From positions 868,001-932,000 of the forward strand of contig VFIW01000004.1 of assembly GCA_006386115.1 (NCBI GenBank): 64,000 nt of DNA. Direction: 5' to 3'. The notes under the pieces are model-generated. The model did not search any database. It saw only the letters and a program-made list of their open reading frames with translations, and was not told where the DNA came from. A program made the position numbers and the translations under genes. The DNA is from Globisporangium splendens (Eukaryota; Oomycota; Peronosporomycetes; Pythiales; Pythiaceae). Below, piece after piece: positions 10,198 to 21,500 of this stretch; position 1 is the first letter of the stretch, and each line of letters starts with the position of its first letter.

Positions 10198-11202
10198 ATG
10201 GCATCGCTGAGCGCCAAGATCGAACTCTCGACGAAGGGCATCCCAATCAACTGGGACGGAAGGAATTGGGAGTACTACAAGGCTATGATGATGGTGACCT
10301 TCGGAGAGAGCGATCTCCTGGAGATCTCAACTGGAACGCTGAAGGAGGGCCAAACCTGGGACGACGCACGCAAGGCGAAATTCAAGCGCCAGCAAGCGAA
10401 GATCTTCCGCATGATCACGAGCTCGCTGAACATGAATCTCGCGAATAGATTTCTGAACCACAAGAGCGGGTCGGACATCTGAGCAGACTTGAAGTCGTAT
10501 GAGGGGTATGCAGATTCCCTACGCAAGTCGTTTGAAATCCGGTGCTTGGTCCAGCAACTCCAGAATTACGTTTGCAAGCACGGCGAAATGGAGACACATA
10601 TCACCGCCATGTTTCGCATCCGTGATCGTCTTGCGCTCTTACAACACAATGTGCAGAGCGAAGACGCGATTGCCGCTCTGCTCAAGGCAATGCCTAGGTC
10701 TCAAGAGTACCGTGAACTAAAGAGATCGATTCGGATTGGAGCGAGCGCACAAAACTATACTCCCGAAGTCGTGCGTGATATGATTTTGCTTGCTGAGGCC
10801 GAAATGCTCGAGGAAGATATTTGGCACCAGAAGGGCACTGGGGGTCAGCGCGATGACGGCAGCTCGAAGAAGAGCGTGAAACAGCAGAAGCGACTGAAGC
10901 CACAACTTCCTGGTCCCAAGCATGGCACGTGTCATCGGTGTGGTGAGTCGGGATACATCACACGATTTTGTCCAAAACCATTGCCTGCGAATGTGGCAAT
11001 TGCTGCGGCTGGTAGCGAGCTGCAATACAAAGGTAATATGAAGGCAGCACGCACAGCCGCGAAGAAACGTGCTGGGGCTTGTATCTCGACGCGCGGTCGG
11101 AAAAGGCTGCAAATTCAAACTCAAAAGAGCGACAATGTTCAAAATGAGGACCATCCAGAACAAGTGAGTGCTGACCCAGTGGAACCTAATAATGCAAAGT
11201 AG
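10198..11202 (+). pseudogene. Copia gag, broken by an in-frame TGA
   Basis: Reading starts at ATG 10198 (MASLSAKIELSTKGIP) in a UBN2-like copia capsid region. It is interrupted by TGA at 10480-10482, between SGSDI and ADLKSYEGY, and continues in the same frame to TAG at 11200-11202. A CCHC zinc knuckle (CHRCGESGYITRFC) lies near 10930-10970. Gag packages the element RNA in virus-like particles. Protease follows in a different frame. Confidence 0.75.
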
Positions 11203-11299
11203 AGACGGTGGCACTTGCATGCGATGACGAAAAGGACATCGATGTTAACCGAGTGAAATTTCAAGGATGTGGCGAAACAGTGATGGCAACAATGAGAGC

Positions 11300-11887
11300 C
11301 GAGGTTACTGGAGAAGCGGGCACTGATGCGCGCAGCGGCCACATGAATGGCACCTTGACACCGGGTGCAACATTCACATTGTGGGCTCTAAGGACTACTT
11401 CTCTTCATATCGTGATTTCAACAAGGAAGAACAACGTGAAGGGAGTTTGAGTGGCTTTGCGGAGCATGCGAACGTGATGGCGAAAGGAACAGGTCGCATC
11501 ACTTTGACGACTCGATGCGGTAGGCAGAATGAAGCAGGTAACTACACAGAGTTTTTCCTCGATGATGTAATGTTTGTTCCGCACTCGACGTCAAACCTTG
11601 TGTCTCCTGGGCCGGCATTTAAACAAGGGTTTGAGATGGAGTTTGGCAAACCAAGAAACGCACTGCAATTGTGGAAGGACGGCGAGCTTTGCGTAGAAGC
11701 CGCGTACAATGAAGAAGATGATACTTGGCCATTCTCAGCGTACAACAGGTTCCTCATCAAGGATGGTGGGGAACAGCAAAAGAGAAGAGTTATTGGATAT
11801 ACTCGTGTTGGTGGTGTGGCAGACGTGAAAACGTGACATGTGCGTTTGGGTCACACCTCCCCACCATACCTAAAGATTATGGTGGAT
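11300..11887 (+). pseudogene. Copia protease and pre-integrase region, cut by gypsy A
   Basis: The frame containing WHLDTGCNIHIVGSKDYF (near 11348) shows the copia aspartic protease site DTG. VMFVPHSTSNLVS follows, the usual end of that domain. After a TGA at 11834-11836 the same frame reads HVRLGHTSPPYLKIMVD, the start of the pre-integrase domain, and stops abruptly at the gypsy A LTR (11888). The continuation (RGMVEGM...) is found on the opposite strand, ending at 18243, because that segment has been inverted. Confidence 0.75.
11883..11887. repeat. Target duplication TGGAT at left edge of gypsy A
   Basis: TGGAT abuts the left LTR of gypsy A. Its partner is not at the right edge of gypsy A (GAGCG, 16978-16982). 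It lies, reverse-complemented (ATCCA), at the left edge of gypsy B (18239-18243). Removing the insertions and one TGGAT joins the copia pre-integrase frame smoothly. Confidence 0.8.
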
Positions 11888-12169
11888 TGTGCTGTTTCAC
11901 GGACCGAACGAGACGTCAAACACTCAAATGGGGGAGCTGGAACTCCCGGATACTCGCCACGTGTATTCTTAACGCACGAGACCAGATTCTCAAGAATGAG
12001 AGCTCGTAAGATATGCAAACAACACACACTGATCTCTACGCTGCTCTCAACCAGTTGTTCACTCGCTCGCGCCGTTGGTCCACACCAACGGTGCAATCCA
12101 GGGGTGCTCATCTGGGTTGTGAGGAAGCTGCCTGGTCGTGGGTTGGCACACATCACTGCGCACGCCACA
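11888..12169 (-). repeat. Gypsy A 3' LTR (left copy)
   Basis: Matches the copies at 16696-16977, 18244-18525 and 23090-23373. On the plus strand it begins TGTGCTGTTTCACGG and ends CGCACGCCACA. Confidence 0.88.
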
Positions 12170-12326
12170 CTGCCTCCCCAAGCTTTCTCACATCACAGTC
12201 GTCCATCGCACTGTCGTTGGGTATCGTTGGACCTTTCGGTCGCCACACTGGTCGACGTATCTTTTCACCAGATCAGGTATATCCGCTCTGATTGCCTCCA
12301 CAGGCTCCCAGGAATCTTCAATATCT

Positions 12327-15300
12327 TTAAATCCTTTCCATTTTCACGAGAAGCTCATAAGACTTCATGTTGTCGTTGTATTTGTGGTTGCAGATCCGTT
12401 CGACGCCGAGCAGCGTATCTTGGGCACCCACGTGCTCAATCAGCTCGCGCGCCACGTTCAGCGAATCGTCCCTGTAGAACTTCAGTCTCGAAGCATGGAC
12501 GTCAGCGCGATCCTTCGTGATCAGGTGCTCGACAACGAAGCAATATTCGCATGCCTCCACGACTCGAAATGGCCCTGTCCAAGTTACCATCAGCTTTCCT
12601 AACCCTCTGCGCTCGTCAACCCTCGAACGCAGAACGTAGTCTCCAACGCTGAAGTTGACAGGCTTGCCCTTTCTTTTTTCCACGTTGTATTGCGTTTGAT
12701 TCCTCTTCTTTTCTTTGACCCCCAGGTGCATTGCGCGCAGAGATTCACGTAAGCTCCTCAGCTTGGCCACCACGCAAGCACTGGTGTCTTCAATTGTCAC
12801 AATCGTCTCGTGGCTGCTTGGTGCCAGAATCGCCGTAAGCGGTGACGGGCACTGCAGACCCGTGAAGAGTTCAACCGGAGCCTTGTGCGCGAGTGACGCC
12901 ACCTGCGAATGGTTCAAGCTAGCTTGCACAAGAGGCAGCAGGTATGGCCAGTCGCGCCTATTGATCTTGTACTCGAGAATCAATACTTTCAGCACTTGAA
13001 TGATGTCTCGATTAACACGCTCTACCGTACCACTGCGCCACGGACAATAAGCGAGCACAAAATCTTGCTTGGCTTTCAAACGCGTGCACAGCTCGCGAAT
13101 CACTTTGTTTTTAAAGCGGGTTCCGCAGTCACTGATCCAGATTTTGGCCAGTCCAAAGTTGCTGTACCAGTTAAGCATCGCCTGCGCGGCGACTTCGGCT
13201 GTCGGTCTTTCACATCGCACGAGCTGCGTGTAATGGGTAGCTGCATCCTTCAGTACCAGAAGGTATGCATTCCCCTCAAATGACTCTCCTAAATACAGGA
13301 AGTCCCAGTGAAGTGCCTCATTCCGCTCATGGGCATGGCCGCAGCACTCTTGGCTCTCGAACACGAGAACTGGCGCTCGCCTATGTGCTCATAGCCATCT
13401 TCGACGCGGGCTATCATGGCCTCCTTCCGCTGGCCAAGATGGCTGTCATTGCATCCAATCCCGGTGTTCACAACCGCGGCTCTCATGGCCGACAGAGACT
13501 GGTCCTGACAATGTGTATTCATGTGATCTCCTCCGGCCCGAGCACGCTTGGCCCCCATAGGCTGGTCGTAGTGATCACCACTTCCGCCAGCCTCGGTGTT
13601 CATAACCGTGGCTGCATCGGCTGTGCTAGATCGGTCTGTGCAGTGGTCATCTCCCGTCTCTGCTCCCTTGGTTCCATGAGCAGCCATCGCGCCTCCCCAG
13701 TGCGATATCAGATCGGCCCATAAGTTGTGGATGCCATCAATGTGTTCAATTTGATAGCGATAACCGAGCAACTTCGTAGATCAGCGCAGGAGCTTCCCGC
13801 GCACATGCTTCTTCAACTCTTTCCCTGGTACGAACAGGTGCACAATGTTTCGGTGGTCGCAATAGATTTTAAATCCTTGTGCACGCAGCAAAAGGTACTT
13901 GAGCTTGTCACACGCATGGGCGATGGGGAACATCTCTTTCTCAAGAACTGTCCAGTTCAATTGGAAACCCTTGAAAGTCCCACCCATGCATATGAGGAGT
14001 TCATGTTGCTGTGCTTGTATAGGGGTCGTAGGCGTCCAATTTGCGACTTGTGTTACTACAAGCCCCCAGCCTTTGTCCGAGGCGTCCGACAACAGGCACA
14101 TTTGGCTCTCTGGTAGAGGATAAGTAAGCACGGCGGAGTGAGACAAAAGCTGCTTCACGTCTTCAAAGCATTGCTTCTCTTCCGCACTCAATTCGATGGC
14201 AACATGTGCTGCCGATGCTTTCGTTCTCCTTCGACCTTTAAGCGCAACATCCAATCGCTTCTGAAGTGGTTCGGTCATCCGAGCGTAGTCCACCAGTCCG
14301 TCACGAAGCCAATCCGTGGCACACACAAACTGTTGAAGCGCTGCAGCAGTTGGCGGATAAGGCAGACTTTGAAGAGCGCGAATCCTTTCCACGTCGTGCC
14401 CTATCCCAGCCTCACTGATTATGCGTCCACACCATTTCACCTCGGTCAGGAATAGGTGGCTCTTTTTCGGGCTCAGCTTTAGGCCGCGCTGATCCAGCAA
14501 GAAGAAGTCCCGCTCCATCACGCTCAACAACTCTTCAACGCTGTCGAAAAACAGCAGCAAGTCATCGATCCAGACCAAGACATGCTTGTACAGCAGCTCA
14601 TCCAAGACTTTCTCAACCGTAGCTTGAAAGTGCAAAGCAGCATCCGCAGATCCTTGTGGCACCCTCATAGGCGTAAAAATTTTCTTGTCCGTCATGTAGC
14701 TTAGGATTTCTTGACTTGCTTTGGCAAGCGGAAGTTGCCAAAAGCCTTTCAAAAAGTCAAACACCGAGTAGTATTTCTTCCCACGGCAATGTCCGAAAGC
14801 AACATGGAGGTTTGGCATCATCCCCACTATTGCATCCGTCTTGTCATTGACTGGCCGGTAGTCGCTCGTCTGGCGGTATTCTTTGCTTTTTGCCTTCCGT
14901 ACAGGCACCGCCGGGCACGCCCATCGGCTCTTCGGGTTCTCGTACACCCAGCCAATGCTCACCAGTTGGTTGTTAAAGTCCTCCAAGAACTTAGACTTCT
15001 CCGGGCTACAAGTCCGGGGACGGCACTTATATGGAGTCGCTCCAGGTTTCAAACGGATCTCCAACGGGTCCACCAGCGCAGGTGGATCGTTCCCGAGCGC
15101 AAGACGCCAAATGCCGTACATCAGACATGTCTCTCGCAACTTCTCTCTGTTTCTCTCTGGGAATCCTTTCCTGATGGCATCTTCGACCATCTCATTCACA
15201 ATCTCGATTACATCGAGTTTGACTTGGAAAGGTTCGGGGGTCTCAGCGGGCAAAACAGGATCGTCATCACTATCAACTTTTCGGGCTGCCAACATCTCTA

Positions 15301-16656
15301 GCAAACGACCCACGTCAATGCCCAGCTCTCTCAGCAATGTCTTTCCCACAATGAACTCCTCTTCCTCGCCTTCAATCACCAAACACAGTTTCCGATCCTG
15401 GCAACGAACAGGTCCGGCTGCGGTATGCAGAGTCACAAAAAGCTCCACAGCATGTGTAGACTGAATGCACCCGCCCACTGTGCTCGACACTACAGGTTTG
15501 TCAAGCGCGTATTCAATTACGCTTTTGTCTTTTGCCTTCACTGCTTCAAGATGCGCACGCGAGATCAAGTTTACATCGGACTCACTGTCCGCGCAGTAAG
15601 GAACTAATTCCACGTCATTGAGACAGGCCATCGTCACTGGGTTCGATCCTGATTCTGTCATGGCCGACCCGGCTTTTTCGGCTCTCATATTCTGCTTCGG
15701 AAGGGAGCCACGCAACTTCGCAGAATGTTCCTTGAGCAACTTGGCCTTTTCATCCAAGCTCACTGTGAGACAGGACCGTACCAAGTGCTGCCCGCCACAG
15801 TGTAGGCACATTCTCGGAGACATCGACTGCGCGCCATCGTGGGGACTCTTTTCCCACTTCACTTCTTCTGCGCGACGCACCTTATCGCCGCTGCTCTTCA
15901 CAATGCGTGGCTGGTCTGTTCGCGTCTTCTTGACTCCGGCAGTGGCGTTCCGCCCAAACGGTCGCTTCTTCTGATCCGGCCGGCGAGACTCAGACAGCAA
16001 ATATATCTCTTCTTGTCTCAAGGCTTTCTCCATCACAAGGTCGAAAAGCTTGACGCATCCGCCTTACTTGCCGAATCGTGAAATCGCTGGTGTAATTGAA
16101 CTGTCTCTCGGAGCGCAGCAGGTTCGATGGACCACACCAAGATCTTGCACTTCTCTTTAGCTCCTTGTTTGCTGTCCATGATCGTGGTCAGCCCGTTCTC
16201 CCGAATGATGTCGTCACAGAGCTTGAAATAGTTGATCACGCACGCACCGACATCACTCTCGCGGTGGTTCATCTTTAAGCGAGAGTCAAACAACTTGTCG
16301 ATGTCAGGTACGGTGCTGTTCTTCACGCTATCAACTATCTTGTTGAGCTCCTTCACCAAGCGCTCGTCATCTATTTTGTCGACCGCAATTTTCCATTTGT
16401 ACGTACAGCAGGCAGTGAGCAACTGCAGATCCATGCTGTTCTTCACGGACACCCTGACGCTGTCGGGGTTTTCTTGCGTTCCAGCGCACCACGTCTCTAC
16501 CATCGCTTCATACTCCTCACACGCACTTCGCCACTTGACTAGCGCCTCGTGAGATATGCTATCAATTCGCGGGGGACACAGTGGCGTGTACACAGGAGCT
16601 GCGAGGCGATCTGCGTGCGTCGGCACTGCTGTCGCCGACTTGGTTTCGTCATCCAT
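12327..16656 (-). pseudogene. Gypsy A gag-pol, multiply broken
   Basis: On the minus strand, gag opens at 16656 (MDDETKSATAVPTHADRL) and is frameshifted near 16043 by a missing G. The frame then continues from 16036 through the zinc knuckle, protease and reverse transcriptase (WIDDLLLF) into RNase H. It meets a stop near 13772-13780 where gypsy B has Trp. A short frame to 13289 and the integrase frame 13364-12327 follow. The integrase frame ends at LLVKMERI because an extra A shifts the chromodomain out of frame. The protease site reads CADSESD, losing the Gly after the catalytic Asp-Ser. Relative to gypsy B, 13 codons of a repeat before integrase are absent. Confidence 0.88.
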
Positions 16657-16695
16657 CTCCGCGCGTTCGGCGAAAACAGGTACTAAAGTTAACTT

Positions 16696-16977
16696 TGTGG
16701 TGTTTCACGGACCGAACGAGACGTCAAACACTCAAATGGGGGAGCTGGAACTCCCGGATACTCGCCACGTGTATTCTTAACGCACGAGACCAGATTCTCA
16801 AGAATGAGAGCTCGTAAGATATGCAAACAACACACACTGATCTCTACGCTGCTCTCAACCAGTTGTTCACTCGCTCGCGCCGTTGATCCACACCAACGGT
16901 GCGATCCAGGGGTGCTCATCTGGGTTGTGAGGAAGCTGCCTGGTCGTGGGTTGGCACACATCACTGCGCACGCCACA
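16696..16977 (-). repeat. Gypsy A 5' LTR (right copy)
   Basis: 282 bp, lying upstream of the minus-strand gag. Its outer flank is GAGCG, the reverse complement of CGCTC, which is nearly the same as CGCTG at the right edge of gypsy B. Confidence 0.88.
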
Positions 16978-18243
16978 GAGCGTCTTCATTATGACCTTGG
17001 CTCGAGATCTCATCACTTTCTCCGTTTTCGCTCGTGATCTCGCTACCACAGTTACCATTAGTTGCAGTAGTAGTTTCTGCATCGACTCCATCGGTGGCGA
17101 GTTCGATTGCTTTTTCATAGGCGTCATCTTCAGCTTCACTGCCACCTCAAAATGCATGCGTTGGCTCAATGCGGTCTTCGGTGGTTTCTTCGCCTGTGAC
17201 GCTGTCGATCTCCATTGCGATGCAGTGTTTGTTGGTCACACTTAACGTGTGGTCTTCATTCCTGTCCACGTTCTCACATCCTTCGCTCACAGCGTTCTCA
17301 GCATCGTCATCTACCTCTTACTCTTCGTTCGAATCAATATCATGGTTTCCCTCCTCATCGATCGGAGTGTCAGACGTAAACCATCTCTCAAATCCACTTT
17401 GCGCATCTGGCTCATGCCTGTCCTTGAAGAGGATGTTCTCGTTCGCTCGAACGTCAGAGACAACCTTCCTCGTCCTGCTCTCAGGGCAATAGATCTTGCA
17501 GCCAACAACTCCTTCCTCATAACCCAAGAGGTACCCAATAACTCAATTGTCATCGAGATTGTTGCTGCGCTCAGATCGCGGCATGTGTGCCTACGCAATT
17601 GCTCCAAAGGTCCGGATGTGATGCAAACCTGGGCGCTTGTTATAGAACTTCTCCCATGGTGTGGTACCATTCGCCCCCTTGGTAAACACACGGTTCTTTA
17701 TGTAGACCGCATTCGTAGCTGCATCGGTCCGCAATACCAGCGGTAATCCGGAGTGCTTGAGCTGCACCTTTATCATTTTCAAGATCGACTGATTTGCACG
17801 CTCAATCGGATTCTGCTGCTGCGCTCTCGGGCCAACAATCTGGTGCGCAATTCCTTTTGATGCATACCAGCGTTCAATATTCTTGTTCTCGAACTCCGTT
17901 CCTTTGCCAGTCACCACAAGCTTCACCTTGTAAGGTTCAGCTTGGCGCTCGGCGCACTTCACGTAGTCTATAATTCGCGCGTTCGTATCTGCTTTACTTT
18001 TCAACAGATATATCGACAGAAAACGCGAATACCCGTCCACAATCACCAACATTTGGCTCACATTGCCTTTGCTGTGGCACCCTGGACTCAAGAGGTCTGC
18101 GTATAAAACCTCATTTGGGTGCTTGATGTGATGCAAAATCTCCTTTGCGTGTGTCTTGCGTCTTCGCTTGGCTGGCTGGCAAGTGTCGCAGGAAATATTC
18201 TCGCATCTCCTCTAATGCATTCCTTCTACCATTCCTCGATCCA
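16978..18243 (-). pseudogene. Copia integrase segment, inverted between gypsy A and gypsy B
   Basis: Read on the minus strand from 18243, this continues the copia frame with DRGMVEGMH, then NISCDTCQPAKRRRKTHAKE (the Cys pair of the integrase zinc site). The integrase core is open from 18136 to 17591 (VLYADLLSPG has the first Asp, NPIERANQSI the Glu). The second catalytic Asp is lost: the site reads VVTGKGTEF. Downstream fragments resemble the copia integrase C-terminus (LDDN...VIGYLLGYEEGVVGCKIY), with frame changes. A stop follows GMVEGMH. The opposite orientation to all other copia parts shows this 1.27-kb block was flipped. Confidence 0.82.
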
Positions 18244-18525
18244 TGAGGCGTGCGCAGTGATGTGTGCCAACCCACGACCAGGCAGCTTCCTCACAACCCA
18301 GATGAGCACCCCTGGATCGCACCGTTGGTGTGGACCAACGGCGCGAGCGAGTGAACAACTGGTTGAGAGCAGCGTAGAGATCAGTGTGTGTTGTTTGCAT
18401 ATCTTACGAGCTCTCATTCTTGAGAATCTGGTCTCGTGCGTTGAGAATACACGTAGCGAGTACCCGGGAGTTCCAGCTCCCCCATTTGAGTGTTTGACGT
18501 CTCGTTCGGTCCGTGAAACACCACA
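18244..18525 (+). repeat. Gypsy B 5' LTR
   Basis: 282 bp, starting TGAGGCGTGCGCAG and ending GTGAAACACCACA. The outer flank ATCCA is the reverse complement of the TGGAT at the left edge of gypsy A. Confidence 0.88.
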
Positions 18526-18564
18526 AAGTTAACTTTAGTACCTGTTTTCGCCGAACGCGCGGAG

Positions 18565-21500
18565 ATGGATGACGAAACCAAGTCGGCGACAGCAGTGCCG
18601 ACGCACACAGATCGCCTCGCGGCTCCTGTGTACACGCCACTGTGCCCCCCGCGAATTGATAGCATATCTCACGAGGCGCTAGTTAAGTGGCGAAGTGCGC
18701 GTGAGGAGTATGAAGCGATGGTAGAGACGTGGTGCGCTGGAACGCAAGAAAATCCCGACAGCGTCAGGGTGTCGGTGAAGAACAGCATGGATCTGCAGTT
18801 GCTCACTGCCTGCTGTACGTACAAATGGAAAATTGCGGTCGACAAAATAGATGACGAGCGCTTGGTGAAGGAGCTCAACAAGATAGTTGATAGCGTGAAG
18901 AACAGCACCGTACCTGACATCGACAAGTTGTTTGACTCTCGCTTAAAGATGAACCTCCGCGAGAGTGATGTCGGTGCGCGCGTGATCAACTATTTCAAGC
19001 TCTGTGACGACATCATTCGGGAGAACGGGCTGACCACGATCATGGATAGCAAGCAAGGAGCTAAAGAGAAGTGCAAGATCTTGGTACGGTCCATCGAACC
19101 TGCTGCGCTCCGAGAAACAGTTCAATTACACCAGCGATTTCATGATTCGGCAAGTAAGGCGGATGCGGTCAAGCTTTTCGACCTTGTGATGGAGAAAGCC
19201 TTGAGACAAGAAGAGATGTATTTGCTGTCTGAGTCTCGCCGGCCGGATCAGAAGAAGCGACCGTTTGGGCGGAACGCCACTGCTGGAGTCAAGAAGACGC
19301 GAACAGGCCAGCCACGCATTGTGAAGAGCAACGGCGACAAGGTGCGTCGCGCAGAGGAAGTGAAGTGGGAAAAGAGTCCCCACGATGGCTCGCAGTCGAT
19401 GTCTCCGAGAATGTGCCTACACTGTGGCGGGCAGCACTTGGTACGGTCCTGCCCCACAGTGAGCTTGGATGAAAAGGTCAAGTTGCTCAAGGAACATTCT
19501 GCGATGTTGCGTGGCTCCCTTCCGAAGCAGAATATGAGAGCCAAAAAAGCCGGGTCGGCCATGACAGAATCAGGATCGAACCCAGTGACGATGGCCTGTC
19601 TCAATGACGTGGAATTAGTTCCTTACTGCGCGGACAGTGGATCCGATGTGAACTTGATCTCGCGTGCGCATCTTGAAGCAGTGAAGGCAAAAGACAAAAG
19701 CGTAATTGAATACGCACTCGACAAGCCTGTAGTGTCGAGCACAGTGGGCGGGTGCATTCAGTCTACACATGCTGTGGAGCTTTTTGTGACTCTGCATACC
19801 GCAGCCGGACCTGTTCGTTGCCAGGATCGGAAACTGTGTTTGGTGATTGAAGGCGAGGAAGAGGAGTTCATTGTGGGAAAGACATTGCTGAGAGAGCTGG
19901 GCATTGACGTGGATCGTTTGCTAGAGATGTTGGCAGCCCGAAAAGTCGATAGTGATGACGATCCTGTTTCGCCCGCCGAGACCCCCGAACCTTTCCAAGT
20001 CAAACTCGATGTAATTGAGATTGTGAGTGAGATGGTCGAAGATGCCATCAGGAAAGGATTCCCAGAGAGAAACAGAGAGAAGTTGCGAGAGACATGTCTG
20101 ATGTACGACATTTGGCGTCTTGCGCTCGGGAACGATCCACCTGCGCTGGTGGACCCGTTGGAGATCCGTTTGAAGCCTGGAGCGACTCCATATAAGTGCC
20201 GTCCCCGGACTTATAGCCCGGAGAAGTCTAAGTTCTTGGAGGACTTCAACAACCAACTGGTGAGCATTGGCTGGGTGTACGAGAACCCGAAGAGCCGATG
20301 GGCGTGCCCGGCGGTGCCTGTACGGAAGGCAAAGAGCAAAGAATACCGCCAGACGAGCGACTACCGGCCAGTCAATGACAAGACAGATACAATAGTGGGG
20401 ATGATGCCAAACCTTCATGTTGCTCTCGAACATTGCCGTGGGAAGAAATACTACTCGGTGTTTGACTTTTTGAAAGGCTTTTGGCAACTTCCGCTTGCCA
20501 AAGCAAGTCGAGAAATCCTGAGCTACATGACGGACAAGAAAATTTTTACGCCTATGAGGGTGCCACAAGGATCTGCGGATGCTGCTTTGCACTTTCAAGC
20601 TACGGTTGAGAAAGTCTTGGATGAGCTGCTGTACAAGCATGTCTTGGTCTGGATCGATGACTTGCTGCTGTTTTCCGACAGCGTTGAAGAGTTGTTGAGC
20701 GTGATGGAGCGGGTCTTCTTCTTGCTGGATCAGCGTGGCCTAAAGCTGAGCCCGAAAAAGAGCCACCTATTCCTGACCGAGGTGAAATGGTGTGGACGCA
20801 TAATCAGTGAGGCCGGGATAGGGCACGATGTGGAAAGGATTCGCGCTCTTCAAAGTCTGCCTTACCCGCCAACTGCTGCAGCCCTTCAACAGTTTGTGTG
20901 TGCCACGAATTGGCTTCGTGACGGACTGGTGGACTACGCTCGGGTGATCGAACCACTTCAGAAGCGATTGGACGTTGCGCTTAAAGGCCGAAGGAGAACG
21001 AAAGCATCGGCGGCACATGTTGCCATCGAATTGAGTGTGGAAGAGAAGCAATGCTTTGACGACGTGAAGCAGCTTTTGTCTCACTCCGCCGTGCTTACTT
21101 ATCCTCTGCCAGAGAGCCAAATGTGCCTGTTGTCGGACGCCTCGGACAAAGGCTGGGGGCTTGTAGTAACACAAGTCGCAAATTGGACGCCTACGACCCC
21201 TATACAAGCACAGCAACATGAACTCCTCATATGCATGGGTGGGACTTTCAAGGGTTCCCAATTGAATTGGACAGTTCTTGAGAAAGAGATGTTCCCCATT
21301 GCCCATGCGTGTGACAAGCTCGAGTACCTTTTGCTGCGTGCGCAAGGATTTAAAATCTATTGCGACCACCGAAACATTGTGCACCTGTTCGTGCCAGGGA
21401 AAGAGTTGAAGAAGCATGTGCGTGGGAAGCTCCTGCGCTGGTCTACGAAGTTGCTCGGTTATCGCTACCAAATTGAACACATTGATGGCATCCACAACTT

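Larger units (their letters stand above)
11888..16977 (-). mobile_element. Gypsy A: Ty3/gypsy chromodomain element, inactive copy
   Basis: The LTRs are 11888-12169 and 16696-16977 (282 bp each) with TGTG...CACA-type ends. A purine tract, read on the minus strand (GCTTGGGGAGGCAG), lies just inside the 3' LTR. The gag-pol frames run on the minus strand. It belongs to the same family as gypsy B and is closely similar throughout. It has been inactivated by a 1-nt deletion in gag, a Trp-to-stop change after RNase H, a protease DSG changed to DSE, and a 1-nt insertion before the chromodomain. Confidence 0.9.

Noticed and set aside
11840..12520. 226-codon plus-strand ORF crossing the gypsy A LTR
   Set aside because: It runs from copia sequence through an LTR and into the antisense of integrase, so it cannot be an evolved unit.
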